Source of the DNA: CAMFLJ01 sp965279255
Lineage (GTDB): Bacteria; Actinomycetota; Acidimicrobiia; Acidimicrobiales; Acidimicrobilacustridaceae
Direction of reading: 5' to 3'
Length of the DNA stretch: 64,000 nt
Assembly (NCBI GenBank): GCA_965279255.1
Contig: OZ257146.1
Coordinates: 3,782,001-3,846,000, forward strand
How positions within the stretch are numbered: position 1 is the stretch's first letter; each line of letters starts with the position of its first letter. The notes beneath the pieces are model-generated. The model was not told the DNA's origin and did no database searches. It saw nothing but the letters and a program-made list of their open reading frames with translations. Of this stretch, positions 15,460-25,200 are shown piece by piece. The position numbers were made by a program, and so were the translations under genes.

Positions 15460-15903
15460 ATGGAGCTGGCAGAGATCCACGAGGTGGCCGCGGGGCGGCT
15501 CCGGCGTGACGACCAGCGCTACACCGAGAAGCGCAAGGCCCTCGTCGAGGTCCTCCAGACCGCCGGCCGCCCGCTGAGCATGCCCTCGATCCTCGAGCAG
15601 AGCCCGGGCATGGCCCAGAGCTCGGTCTACCGGAACCTGGCCGTGCTCGAGCACGCCGCCATCGTGCGCCGCATCGTCACCACCGACGATCACGCCTCGT
15701 TCGAGCTGGCCGAGGACCTCAGCAGCCACCACCACCACCTGATCTGCACCTCGTGCGGGAACATCGAGGACTTCCTCGTCCCCGAGGACGTCGAGGACCA
15801 GCTCAACCTGGCCCTCCGGGGAGCGGCCCGGCGCCACCGCTTCACGGTCACCGACCACGTGCTCGACCTGTTCGGCACCTGCAAGGCCTGCACGTCGGCG
15901 TGA
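15460..15903 (+). CDS. zur: Fur-family regulator, probable zinc uptake regulator Zur
   Basis: A 147-residue Fur-family repressor. The N-terminal winged helix contains Q-S-S-V-Y-R-N-L-A-V-L-E (recognition helix, about 47-58). The dimerisation domain has the His-rich S-S-H-H-H-H-L-I-C-T-S-C-G (about 88-100), and the structural zinc site is completed by C-K-A-C near the C-terminus. Assignment to Zur rather than Fur comes from position: it faces the znuBCA zinc importer, which has a Fur/Zur-like palindrome upstream of znuA. In the zinc-loaded state it should shut off the importer. It probably has a leaderless promoter. Confidence 0.85.
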   Translation: MELAEIHEVAAGRLRRDDQRYTEKRKALVEVLQTAGRPLSMPSILEQSPGMAQSSVYRNLAVLEHAAIVRRIVTTDDHASFELAEDLSSHHHHLICTSCGNIEDFLVPEDVEDQLNLALRGAARRHRFTVTDHVLDLFGTCKACTSA

Positions 15904-15954
15904 CCCGCTGAGGGGGGCCGGGTCGGGTCGAGCTCGACCCGCCGGGCCAGGGGC

Positions 15955-16830
15955 TCAGGCGATGCTCGTCGGCACCGCGCCGCGGTGGTGGTCCCGCCAC
16001 ACCAGCACCGAGGCCAGCCAGATCAGGAACGACAGCGTCACGATCACGAAGCTCGGCGGCAGGTTGAACATGGCCGCCAGCAGCAGCCCGACGAGCACGC
16101 ACACGATGCCGATGACCGTGCTCAGCACGGCGACCATCACCGGTCGGGCCGTGATGGTCAGGGCGGCGGCGGCCGGCGTGACGACCAGGCCGAACAGCAG
16201 CAGGGTGCCCACGACCTGCACCGCCATGGTGATGACCAGGGCGAGCGCCACCATGAACACCACGCCGAGGGCCCGCACGGGAACGCCCTTGGCCTCGGCC
16301 ACCTCGGGGTTCACCGATGCGAAGACCAGGGGCCGGGCCACGATCGCCAGCACGATGCCGAGGCCGAGGGTGAACAGGCCGAAGGTGATGAGCTGATCGG
16401 TCGAGATCGCCAGCAGGTTGCCGAACAGCACGTTGGTGACGGCGCTGGCGTTGCGGGTGGTCATCGAGTTGAACAGCACGCCGAGGCCGGTGGCGAAGGC
16501 GAGGATCGTGCCGGTGGCGATCTCGCGGTCGGCGAGGCGCTTGCCCATCAGGCCGATGGCCAGGGCTCCGGCCACGGTGAACACGGCCAGGCCGAGGGTG
16601 ACGGGCACGCCGATCAGCACCGCGCCCGTGGCGCCTGGGAAGCCGATGTGGGCGAGGGCGTGGGCGGCGAAGGCGTGCTGGCGCACGATCACGAAGTAGC
16701 CGAGCAGCCCGGCGGCCACCGCCACCAGCACCCCGCCGATCATCGCCGAGCGCATGAACCCGGCGCTGAAGACGTCGGGCCAGTTCGACTGGTACCCGAT
16801 GCGGGCGAGCACCGTGGTGGCGTGGGTCAT
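15955..16830 (-). CDS. znuB: zinc ABC transporter permease ZnuB
   Basis: A 291-residue ABC-3 family permease with about eight or nine membrane segments. It has the family strings Q-H-A-F-A-A-H-A-L-A-H-I-G-F-P-G-A (about 50-66) and F-A-T-G-L-G-V-L-F. It forms the channel of the ZnuABC importer in the cytoplasmic membrane. Its ATG overlaps the znuC stop by 4 bp (ATGA), and it is the last gene of znuA-znuC-znuB. It ends convergently with zur, with only 51 bp between. Confidence 0.9.
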   Translation of the reverse strand: MTHATTVLARIGYQSNWPDVFSAGFMRSAMIGGVLVAVAAGLLGYFVIVRQHAFAAHALAHIGFPGATGAVLIGVPVTLGLAVFTVAGALAIGLMGKRLADREIATGTILAFATGLGVLFNSMTTRNASAVTNVLFGNLLAISTDQLITFGLFTLGLGIVLAIVARPLVFASVNPEVAEAKGVPVRALGVVFMVALALVITMAVQVVGTLLLFGLVVTPAAAALTITARPVMVAVLSTVIGIVCVLVGLLLAAMFNLPPSFVIVTLSFLIWLASVLVWRDHHRGAVPTSIA

Positions 16831-17660
16831 CGTCCGCTCCTGGTGAACATGTCGCCCTGGGGCGTGTGCACGACGCGGATGCGGGTGCCGTAGAGGTGGG
16901 TGAGCAGCTGCTCGTCGACGACGTCGCCGATCGGCGCGTAGTGGGGGTGGCCGTCGAGCAGGTAGAGCGCACCGGTGAGCACGGACAGCAGGGGGTTGAG
17001 GTCGTGGGCGACGACGAGCACGGTCATCTCGCCCTCGGCCCGGATGGCCTCGAGCAGCTCGACGACCTCGTTCTGGTTCCGCATGTCGAGGTTGGCGAGG
17101 GGCTCGTCGAGCAGGAGGAGGTCGGGCTTCGACACGAGGGCCTGGGCGATGGCCACACGTTGCTGCTGACCACCGGACAGGGTCGACATGCGCTGGTCGG
17201 CGAAGGCGAGGGCCCCGACCGACTCGAGGGTCTCCTCGACGCGCTGCCGGTCGTCGGCGCTGGCCCGGCTGATGCCCCAGCGGCCACCGGTGAGGCCGAG
17301 GCCGACGAGGTCACGCGCCCGCACGGCGTTGCCGATGGTGGCGGTGTAGTTCTGGGGGACGTAGCCGATGCGGGAGTCGCCCCGGTGCGGGGTCTCGCCC
17401 AGCACCGACACCGACCCGGCCGACACCGGGAGCAGGCCGAGCACGACCTGCAGGAGCGTCGTCTTGCCCGAGCCGTTGGGCCCGATCACCACGACCAGCG
17501 AGCCGCGGGGGATGGTGAGGTCGCCGTGCTCCCAGATCGTGCGGCCGCCGCGCGCCACCGAGGCACCGTGCAGCTCGATCGCCGCCGGCCCGTCGGTGGC
17601 CGGCGGGGGACCGGGGACGACCACGTGCTCGTGGTCGTGGTGCGTCGGGTCGTCAGCCAC
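16827..17660 (-). CDS. znuC: zinc ABC transporter ATP-binding protein ZnuC
   Basis: A 277-residue ABC ATPase. Walker A is G-P-N-G-S-G-K-T-T, the signature is L-S-G-G-Q-Q-Q-R-V, and Walker B is L-L-L-L-D-E-P. The N-terminus is His-rich (H-H-D-H-E-H), which may buffer zinc, and about 25 residues precede the first ABC strand. It powers zinc import through ZnuB. The GTG start lies inside the znuA stop region (8-bp overlap, GTGGCTGA), so translation is coupled. Confidence 0.92.
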   Translation of the reverse strand: MADDPTHHDHEHVVVPGPPPATDGPAAIELHGASVARGGRTIWEHGDLTIPRGSLVVVIGPNGSGKTTLLQVVLGLLPVSAGSVSVLGETPHRGDSRIGYVPQNYTATIGNAVRARDLVGLGLTGGRWGISRASADDRQRVEETLESVGALAFADQRMSTLSGGQQQRVAIAQALVSKPDLLLLDEPLANLDMRNQNEVVELLEAIRAEGEMTVLVVAHDLNPLLSVLTGALYLLDGHPHYAPIGDVVDEQLLTHLYGTRIRVVHTPQGDMFTRSGR

Positions 17661-18579
17661 CGAGGGCCGCCCGGAGCGCCTTCAGCTGGTCGATCTGCCA
17701 GCTCAGGAACGAGCTCTCGCCGGGGGGCACGGTCTCGGTCACCTCGACGATGGGCACGCCGGCGTCCTCGGCCACCGACCGCAGCTGGGCCGGCAGGGAT
17801 CCCTCGGTCTGGGTGTTCACGATCAGCACGTCGACGGTGCCGCCGCGCAACAGCTCCTCGAAGGCGTTCACGTCGGCCGGGGCGGGGTCGGACTCGTTGG
17901 CCGCGGCGGAGCGGTAGCCCTCGGGCGTGAGGTCGACCAGGCCCACGACGGTGGCCATGTCGTCGAACACCGACTCGGTGGCGGCGTAGGTCTTGCCGGT
18001 GGCCGCCGCCTTCACGGCGGCGACCTCGTCGAGGTAGGGCTGGAGCGCCGTCGTCCACGCCGCGGTGCGGTCGGCGAGGTAGCTGCCGGCATCGGGGAGG
18101 AGGGTGGTGAGCTCGGCGGTCACGGCGGCGGCGACCTGGGGCACGTAGGTCGGGCTGTACCAGACGTGGGGGTTGTCGCCCTCGGTCAGGCCGACCACCT
18201 CGCCGGCGTCGACGACGGGAGGCTTGGGGGAGAGCGTGTCGACCATCTTGGCGGCCCACTCGTCGTAGCCGAGGCCGTTCATCACGACGAGGTCGGCGTC
18301 GAGGAACTTGGCGTTGTCGGCCGGGGTGGGCTCGTACTCGTGGGGGTCGACGTCAGCGCCCTGGATGATGGTGGTGACCTCGGTGCAGGTGCCGCCGAGC
18401 TGGCGCACGATGTCGGCCCACTGGTCGACGGTGACCACGACCTTCACCGGGTCGGTGGGGCAGGGCGGGCCACCGATGGTGGTTCCGGTGGAGCCGGCGG
18501 CGTCGCCGGACGACGAGCATCCGCTCGCGAGCAGCAGCACGGCCACTGCGATCCCGGTCCACATCCCTGCTCGGCGCAT
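17653..18579 (-). CDS. znuA: zinc ABC transporter substrate-binding lipoprotein ZnuA
   Basis: A 308-residue cluster A-I metal-binding lipoprotein. The lipobox is L-A-S-G-C (Cys21). Metal-ligand strings are D-P-H-E-Y-E-P-T-P, N-P-H-V-W-Y-S-P and a conserved C-terminal Glu/Asp region, as in ZnuA/TroA proteins. There is no long His-rich loop. I start at the ATG at 18579 because GGAGG is 5-6 nt upstream; an in-frame ATG at 18651 would sit inside the presumed Zur box and add a non-signal-like extension. First gene of the zinc operon. Confidence 0.9.
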   Translation of the reverse strand: MRRAGMWTGIAVAVLLLASGCSSSGDAAGSTGTTIGGPPCPTDPVKVVVTVDQWADIVRQLGGTCTEVTTIIQGADVDPHEYEPTPADNAKFLDADLVVMNGLGYDEWAAKMVDTLSPKPPVVDAGEVVGLTEGDNPHVWYSPTYVPQVAAAVTAELTTLLPDAGSYLADRTAAWTTALQPYLDEVAAVKAAATGKTYAATESVFDDMATVVGLVDLTPEGYRSAAANESDPAPADVNAFEELLRGGTVDVLIVNTQTEGSLPAQLRSVAEDAGVPIVEVTETVPPGESSFLSWQIDQLKALRAALGG

Positions 18580-18620
18580 CTGTTCCTCCAGCCGCTCGTC
18601 GGCGGGGAGGACGATAGCGC

Positions 18621-18653
18621 AAATGAGAGTGATTTCGAGAATCGGAATCATTT
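18621..18653 (-). promoter_or_regulatory. candidate Zur operator upstream of znuA
   Basis: This AT-rich imperfect palindrome in otherwise GC-rich DNA has outer arms AAATGA and TCATTT and inner TGATT / AGAATC elements, matching the general Fur/Zur box style. It starts 42 bp upstream of the znuA start, where it would cover the promoter. Confidence 0.65.
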
Positions 18654-18722
18654 AGTGCGGCGACTGGTGGATGCAGCCTCTGGGGCAGCGACCTTCAGTA
18701 CGCGGCGCGACGTGTCGATCGA

Positions 18723-21700
18723 GTGAGGATGGACCATCCGGTGCCCGATGAGCGGCGCCCTCGTCCACAGACTCCGGTGGACGGCGATCTCTCGGCGGTT
18801 CTGATCGATGAGGTCGTCTCCGAGCGAGACGAATCCCCGTGGCCGGCCGACCAGGGCGCCGGTCTCAGGCTCGCGGCCCTGCTCGCCTTCGGGCTCGTGA
18901 TCTTCGTGCTCGGCGTCTTCTCCGTCCGTCTGGCGCCGCAGGGGACAGAGGTGGCGGCGTGGTGGCCGGCGGCTGGGGTCTCCGTGGCGGTGCTCGCCCG
19001 GTACTGGCGCTCGCGGTGGGCCGTGACCGTCGTGGTCGTCGTCTTCAGCACCCTGGCCAACGTCGCAGGGGGCCGCTCCTGGCCGGTCGCGTTGGGCTTC
19101 GGGGTGAGCAACGGGGTCGAGGCCCTCGTCGCCGCCGCCTGCCTGTGGTGGTTGAGCGGCGGACCTCCCGAGCTGCGTCGCCTGGTCGACGTCGGGCGCC
19201 TCCTGATCGCGGCCCTGGCGGGATCTCTGACCATCGCACTCGGCGTGGCCGTGACGCTCCAGCTCTTCGGCGCGATCGGGATCGACGGAGCGCTGTTCAA
19301 CGTCATCCCGTCACACCTCGCCGCGATCCTGCTCATCGTCCCCCTCGGGCTGGCCACCGGCCCTGTGGTCCGCCGAGCGCCGGCCGAGGTGGCGGGCTCG
19401 TGGGCGCTCGTCGTTGTCGTCGGCCTGGTGGTCTTCGTCCCCGACCCCGCCCAGGCCCTCGCGTTCGTGACGATCGGCCCTCTGGTGTGGGCCGCGACCC
19501 GCCTCGGGCTGAGGACCGCGTCGGCGCAGCTGACGGTCCTCGCCGTCAGCGTGACCCTGCTCACCGCCCACGGCCGTGGCCCCTTCGTCGGTGCCGCGAT
19601 CGCCACGGGAGGGTCGAACCCGCTCGTGCAGGCGTTCGTGATCACGTGTGCGCTGGTGGTGATCCCGTTGGCGGTGGTGACGGCGCAGGCTCAGAGGTCG
19701 CTGGAGAGGATCACCGCCAGCGAGGAGCTCTTCCGGCGAGGTTTCGAGGAGGCGATCGTGGCCCTCCTCCTGCTCCGCATCGAGGGCCGTTCGGTCCGGG
19801 CGATCCAGGTCAACCAGGCGGCCGAGACCAGGCTCGGGCTCCACCCGGGGGACCTCGTGCCGCCGACGCTGGTCGACGACGGCGATCGTTCCCTCGGGGA
19901 GATCGGGTCAGGACTGCGCCCGGGCGAGGGCTGGGGGGGCGAGATGAGCGTCCCTCTGGGCGACGACGAGGTGCGCCACTACGCGGTGGCGGTGTCGCGC
20001 CTCTCCGGCGACGACAGCCGGCAGTTGGCGACCTGTCAGGTGGTCGACGTGACCGACCGCCACCGGGCCGAGCACGAGCTCCAACGCATCGCCCTCCACG
20101 ATCCGCTGACCGGGCTGCCGAACCGGGTGCTCCTCGAGCGCCGCCTGTCCGAGGAGCTGGCGTCGGGGCGCGCGGTCACCCTCATGTTCGTCGACCTCGA
20201 TGACTTCAAGCTGGTGAACGACACCGCCGGGCACCGACTCGGTGACCAGGTGCTGGTGGCGGTGGCCGAACGGCTGACGGGGTGCGTGAAGCATGGGGAC
20301 ACCGTGGCGAGGCTGGGTGGCGACGAGTTCGTCCTGGTGCTGCCCGACGTCAGCTGCACAGCTGACGCCCTTCGCATCGCCGACCGGATCTGGGCCGCCA
20401 TCGAGCTGCCGGTCGAGACGGGTGAGCTCACCTACCGCGTGAACCTGAGCATCGGTGTCGCGCTCGGCCGCGCCGACACCACGTCGGGGAAGCTGCTGAG
20501 CGAGGCCGACATGGCGCTCTACTCGGCGAAGTCGGCGGGCAAGCGCCGGGCGGTCGTCTACACCGACGCCCTGGGCCAGGAGGCCGCCGACCAGGTGCAC
20601 CTCGAGGCGGAGCTCCGCGTTGCGCTGCGGGAGCACCAGTTCCGCCTCTGGATGCAGCCGGTCGTCGAGATCGACTCCGGTCGGTGGGTCGCGGGGGAGG
20701 GACTGATCCGCTGGCAGCACCCCGATCGCGGCCTGCTGGGACCGGAGGAGTTCCTGCACGTCGCCGAGCGTGCCGGGCTGATGGCCCGGATCGACGAGTG
20801 GGTCCTCGACGAGGCCTGCCGTCAGGCGGCCGGCTGGATGAGGGCGGTCGGGGAGGATGCGGCTCCGGTCGCACAGGTGAACGTGTCCGCCAGCCTGCTC
20901 GACGAGCCCGGGTTGTCGGGAACGGTGATGTCGACCCTGCGTGGCCACCAGCTGCCGCCCGCCAAGCTCGTCCTGGAGGTCGGTGAGACCCACCTGGCCG
21001 AGATCGGCGAGGCGGTCCTCCAGGAGTTCGGCGCGCTGGTGGCCCACGGGGTGCGCTTCGCCGCCGCCGACTACGGCACCGGCTACAGCCCTCTCGGTCG
21101 CATCACCGAGCTCCCGATCGACATGATCAAGATCGACCGCGAGTTCGTTCGCTCCCTCACCACCGACCGGCGGGCGCAGGCCGTGGTCTCCTCGCTCGAG
21201 GAGCTCGCCCGGACCATCGGCCTGGGTGTGGTGGCCGAGGGCGTGCAGGACACCGAGACCGCCACGGCGTTGCGCGCCATCGGTGTCCGGATGGGGCAGG
21301 GCGAGCTGTGGCAGAAGGCCCTGGATCCCGCGAGCTTCGTCGAGCTGTTGCCGGCCAACACGGCGACGACCGACGAGCAGGCGTCCCGTTCGGGTCCGCT
21401 CAGCCGCGGCGATCTCGCCGCCGGCATCACCCGCGGCGAGCTCGTCGTCATGTACCAGCCGTTGGTCGGGGCGAAGGACCGCGAGTGCGAGGCAGTCGAG
21501 GCCCTGGTGCGGTGGCAGCATCCGACCAAGGGCTTGATCCCCCCGCTGGACTTCATCCCGATGGCGGAGGCGAGCGGCCTGATCGGGGCGCTCACAGAGC
21601 GGGTGCTGACGGAGTCCCTCGAAGAGTGCGCGCGGCGGCACGCGAGTGGCCGCCCGTTGTCGGTGTCGGTGAACTTCTCGCCCTTCCTCCTCGATGATCC

Positions 21701-22244
21701 GAGCTGGCCCGCCCGCGTCGCCGGCCTGCTCGAGGCCAGCGAGCTCCCTGCCGGGGTCCTCACCCTCGAGATCACCGAGAGCGCCCTCGCTGATCCCACG
21801 CCGGAGGTCACGGCGATGCTCGACGAGATGCGGGCGCTCGGTGTCCGGTTCTCGGTCGACGACTTCGGCACCGGCTACACCTCGTTGGCGCTGCTGCGGC
21901 AGTTCGCGTTCGACGAGTTGAAGATCGACGGCAGCTTCGTCTCGGAGATGCTCACGTCGCCGACGGATGCCGCGATCGTGCGGGCGATGCTCGAGCTCGG
22001 ACACCGCCTGGGCCTGGTGGTCGTCGCCGAGTGCGTGAAGGACGAGCAGACCGCGCAGATCCTGGAGGGCCTCGGGTGCGACCTGCTGCAGGGCTATCAC
22101 CTGAGCCCGCCCGTGACCGGCGTCGAGCTGGGAGAGACCCTGGAGCGACTGCACGAGCGGGCCGCGCAGCTTCCCTCCGCGACCTCCGGCCGTTCCGCAG
22201 TGCCGTCCGGCCCTGCCGCCAGAGGCCCCACGGCGCGATCGTGA
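18723..22244 (+). CDS. MASE1-GGDEF-EAL-EAL cyclic-di-GMP signalling protein
   Basis: An 1173-residue membrane signalling protein. Residues about 45-330 form a multi-span MASE1-like sensor, about 335-440 a PAS-like linker, and about 450-610 a GGDEF domain with L-G-G-D-E-F near 530 (intact active site; the I-site Arg is Lys). Two EAL domains follow. EAL-1 (about 630-880) reads E-G-L for E-A-L and A-D-Y-G-T-G for D-D-F-G-T-G, so one metal-binding Asp is lost. EAL-2 (about 895-1140) keeps E-A-L-V-R-W, N-F-S, E-I-T-E-S, D-D-F-G-T-G-Y, L-K-I-D and Q-G-Y. It probably makes c-di-GMP with GGDEF and hydrolyses it with EAL-2, with EAL-1 regulatory. The start could be GTG 18723, ATG 18729 or GTG 18741. 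Confidence 0.85.
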   Translation: MRMDHPVPDERRPRPQTPVDGDLSAVLIDEVVSERDESPWPADQGAGLRLAALLAFGLVIFVLGVFSVRLAPQGTEVAAWWPAAGVSVAVLARYWRSRWAVTVVVVVFSTLANVAGGRSWPVALGFGVSNGVEALVAAACLWWLSGGPPELRRLVDVGRLLIAALAGSLTIALGVAVTLQLFGAIGIDGALFNVIPSHLAAILLIVPLGLATGPVVRRAPAEVAGSWALVVVVGLVVFVPDPAQALAFVTIGPLVWAATRLGLRTASAQLTVLAVSVTLLTAHGRGPFVGAAIATGGSNPLVQAFVITCALVVIPLAVVTAQAQRSLERITASEELFRRGFEEAIVALLLLRIEGRSVRAIQVNQAAETRLGLHPGDLVPPTLVDDGDRSLGEIGSGLRPGEGWGGEMSVPLGDDEVRHYAVAVSRLSGDDSRQLATCQVVDVTDRHRAEHELQRIALHDPLTGLPNRVLLERRLSEELASGRAVTLMFVDLDDFKLVNDTAGHRLGDQVLVAVAERLTGCVKHGDTVARLGGDEFVLVLPDVSCTADALRIADRIWAAIELPVETGELTYRVNLSIGVALGRADTTSGKLLSEADMALYSAKSAGKRRAVVYTDALGQEAADQVHLEAELRVALREHQFRLWMQPVVEIDSGRWVAGEGLIRWQHPDRGLLGPEEFLHVAERAGLMARIDEWVLDEACRQAAGWMRAVGEDAAPVAQVNVSASLLDEPGLSGTVMSTLRGHQLPPAKLVLEVGETHLAEIGEAVLQEFGALVAHGVRFAAADYGTGYSPLGRITELPIDMIKIDREFVRSLTTDRRAQAVVSSLEELARTIGLGVVAEGVQDTETATALRAIGVRMGQGELWQKALDPASFVELLPANTATTDEQASRSGPLSRGDLAAGITRGELVVMYQPLVGAKDRECEAVEALVRWQHPTKGLIPPLDFIPMAEASGLIGALTERVLTESLEECARRHASGRPLSVSVNFSPFLLDDPSWPARVAGLLEASELPAGVLTLEITESALADPTPEVTAMLDEMRALGVRFSVDDFGTGYTSLALLRQFAFDELKIDGSFVSEMLTSPTDAAIVRAMLELGHRLGLVVVAECVKDEQTAQILEGLGCDLLQGYHLSPPVTGVELGETLERLHERAAQLPSATSGRSAVPSGPAARGPTARS

Positions 22245-22246
22245 CC

Positions 22247-22284
22247 CATCGGTCGACCGCGGCGCGTTCAGCGCCTGACCGATG
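22247..22284 (+). terminator. hairpin between the GGDEF/EAL gene and nifJ
   Basis: CATCGGTC (22247-22254) pairs with GACCGATG (22277-22284), with an inner GGCGC/GCGCC stem. It starts 2 bp after the upstream stop codon and ends at the nifJ ribosome site. It is probably a terminator or attenuating 5' hairpin. Confidence 0.5.
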
Positions 22285-22294
22285 AGGAGGATCC

Positions 22295-25200
22295 GTGAGT
22301 CGCCAGTGGGCCTGCATCGACGGCAACGAAGCGGCCGTGCGCATCGCCTACCGCCTGAGTGAGGTCGCCGCCATCTACCCCATCACCCCGGCGTCGCCGA
22401 TGGGGGAGCTGGCCGACGACTGGGCCTCGGCCGAGCACACCAACCTCTGGGGCTCGGTGGTCGACGTGGTGGAGATGCAGTCGGAGGCCGGCGCCGCCGG
22501 GGCGCTGCACGGAGCCCTGCAGAAGGGGGCGCTGGCCACCACGTTCACCTCGTCGCAGGGCCTCCTGCTCATGATCCCCAACATGTTCAAGATCGCCGGG
22601 GAGCTCACCCAGTGCGTGATGCATGTCGCCGCCCGCACGATCGCCACCCACGCCCTGTCGATCTTCGGTGACCACTCCGACGTGATGCACGCCCGCACCA
22701 CCGGCTGGGCGATGCTCTCGGCCGGGTCGGTGCAGGAGGCCCACGACTTCGCCCTCGTCGCCCACGCCGCGACCCTGCGCACCCGGGTGCCGTTCGTGCA
22801 CTTCTTCGACGGCTTCCGCACCAGCCACGAGGTCGGCAAGGTCGAGCTGCTCGACGACGACGACCTCCTGGCCCTGGTTCGCGAGGACGACCTGCTGGCG
22901 TTCCGCTCCCGGGGCATGAGCCCCGAGCGGCCGGTGGTACGGGGCACGGCCCAGAACCCCGACGTCTTCTTCCAGGCCCGTGAGGCCTCCAACCCGTTCC
23001 ACGACGCGGTGCCCGCGGTCGTGCAGGAGGTCTTCGACGAGCTCGCCGTCCGCACCGGCCGGCGCTACTCGCTGGTCGAGTACCGCGGCGCCCCCGACGC
23101 CGAGCGGGTCGTCATCGTGATGGGCTCGGGTGCCGGCGCGGTGGCCGAGACGGTCGACGCCCTCGTCGCCCGGGGCGAGCGGGTCGGCATGGTCACCGTG
23201 CGGCTCTACCGGCCCTTCCCGGCGGAGGCACTCATGCGGGCGCTGCCGCCGTCGTGCACCCGCATCGCCGTGCTCGACCGCACCAAGGAGCCCGGCGCGG
23301 TCGGCGAGCCGCTGTACCTCGACGTGCGGGCTGCGATCGACGAGGCCATGGAGGACGACGAGCCGCCGTTCGCGGTGGCGCCCCGAGTCATCGGTGGCCG
23401 CTACGGCCTCTCGTCGAAGGACTTCACCCCGCCCATGGTGGCGGCGGTCTTCGCCGAGCTGGCGGCCCCCAGGCCCCGCCGCGAGTTCACCGTCGGCATC
23501 GTCGACGACGTCACCCACCTCAGCCTGGCGCCGGTGGCCATCGAGGTCGCCCGCCCGGAGCGCGAGGTGCAGGCCCTGTTCTTCGGCCTCGGCTCCGACG
23601 GCACCGTGGGCGCCAACAAGAGCTCGGTGAAGATCATCGGCGAGGGCACCGACCTCTTCGCCCAGGGCTACTTCGTCTACGACTCCAAGAAGTCGGGCTC
23701 GGTCACCGTCTCCCACCTGCGCTTCGGCCCTGACCCGATCCGCTCGACGTACCTCATCGAGGGCGCCGACTTCGTGGCCTGCCACCAGTTCGGGCTGCTC
23801 GACAAGATGAAGGTGCTCGAGCACGCCCGCCCCGGCGCCACGTTCCTGCTCAACAGCCCGTTCGGCCCCGACGAGGTGTGGGACCACCTGCCCGTCGAGG
23901 TGCAGGAGCAGATCGTCACGAAGGACATCGCCCTCTGGGTCGTCGACGCCGAGGCCATCGCCCGCGCCGCGGGCATGGGCAACCGCATCAACACGGTGAT
24001 GCAGCCCTGCTTCTTCTCGCTCTCGGGGGTGCTCCCGGCCGACGAGGCCGTCGAGCGCATCAAGGCCTCGGTCGCCAAGGCCTACGCCAAGCGGGGCCAG
24101 AGCGTGGTCGACCACAACTTCGCCGCCATCGACGCGTCGCTCGCCGGGCTGGCCCGGGTCGGGGTGCCCGTCGCTGTGAGCGCCACCCGCCATCGCCCGC
24201 CCGCGGTGCCGGCCGAGGCGCCCGACTTCGTGCAGCGCGTCACCGCGGTGATGCTGGCCGGCGACGGCGACCTGCTTCCCGTGTCGGCCCTGCCTCCTGA
24301 CGGCACCTTCCCGTCGGGCACCGCCAGGTACGAGAAGCGGGCGATCGCCGCCGAGATCCCGATCTGGGACCCCGACATCTGCATCGACTGCGCCAAGTGC
24401 GCCATCGTCTGCCCCCACGCCGCCATCCGCATGAAGGTCTTCGAGCCGTCGGCACTGGCCGGTGCGCCCGACGGCTTCGTCTCCAAGGCGTTCCGGTCGA
24501 AGGAGATCGACGGCCACCTGCTCACCATCCAGGTGGCGCCCGACGACTGCACCGGCTGCGGCGTCTGCGTCGACGTGTGCCCGGCCAAGTCGAAGTCCGA
24601 GGCCCGCCACAAGGCCATCAACATGGGGCCGGCCGACGAGCACCGCCCCGTCGAGCGGGTGCGCTGGGACTTCTTCGACTCCATCGCACCCCTCGACCGC
24701 GACCTGCTGCCTCACGACACGGTCAAGGGCTCGCAGGTGCTCGAGCCGCTGTTCGAGTTCTCGGGGGCGTGCGCCGGCTGCGGCGAGACGCCCTACCTGA
24801 AGCTGGCCACCCAGCTCTTCGGCGACCGCATGATCGTGGCCAACGCCACCGGCTGCTCGTCGATCTACGGGGCCAACCTCCCGACCACCCCGTGGAGCCA
24901 GAACGCCGAGGGGCGAGGCCCGGCCTGGAACAACTCGCTCTTCGAGGACAACGCCGAGTTCGGCCTCGGCCTGCGGCTCGGTCTAGAGGCCCAGGAGGGG
25001 CTTGCCCTGCGGCTGGTCCGGGCGCTCGCCCCCCGACTCGACGAGCGCCTCGTCTCCGGACTGCTCGAGGCCGACCAGTCGACCGAGCCCGGCATCGTGG
25101 CCCAGCGCGGCCGCGTCGCCGCCCTGCGCACCGCGCTCGAGCCGATCGCCGCCGGGTCGGCCGACGACCCCACCGACGGCGCCGCCGCCCGCCACCTGCT

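Noticed and set aside
18580..18651. ATG at 18651 as the znuA start
   Set aside because: It lies in the Zur-like box and adds 24 residues before a normal lipoprotein signal peptide that has its own ribosome site.
22268..24715. 815-codon antisense frame over nifJ
   Set aside because: No motif, composition typical of antisense of GC-rich coding DNA, and nifJ is unambiguous.
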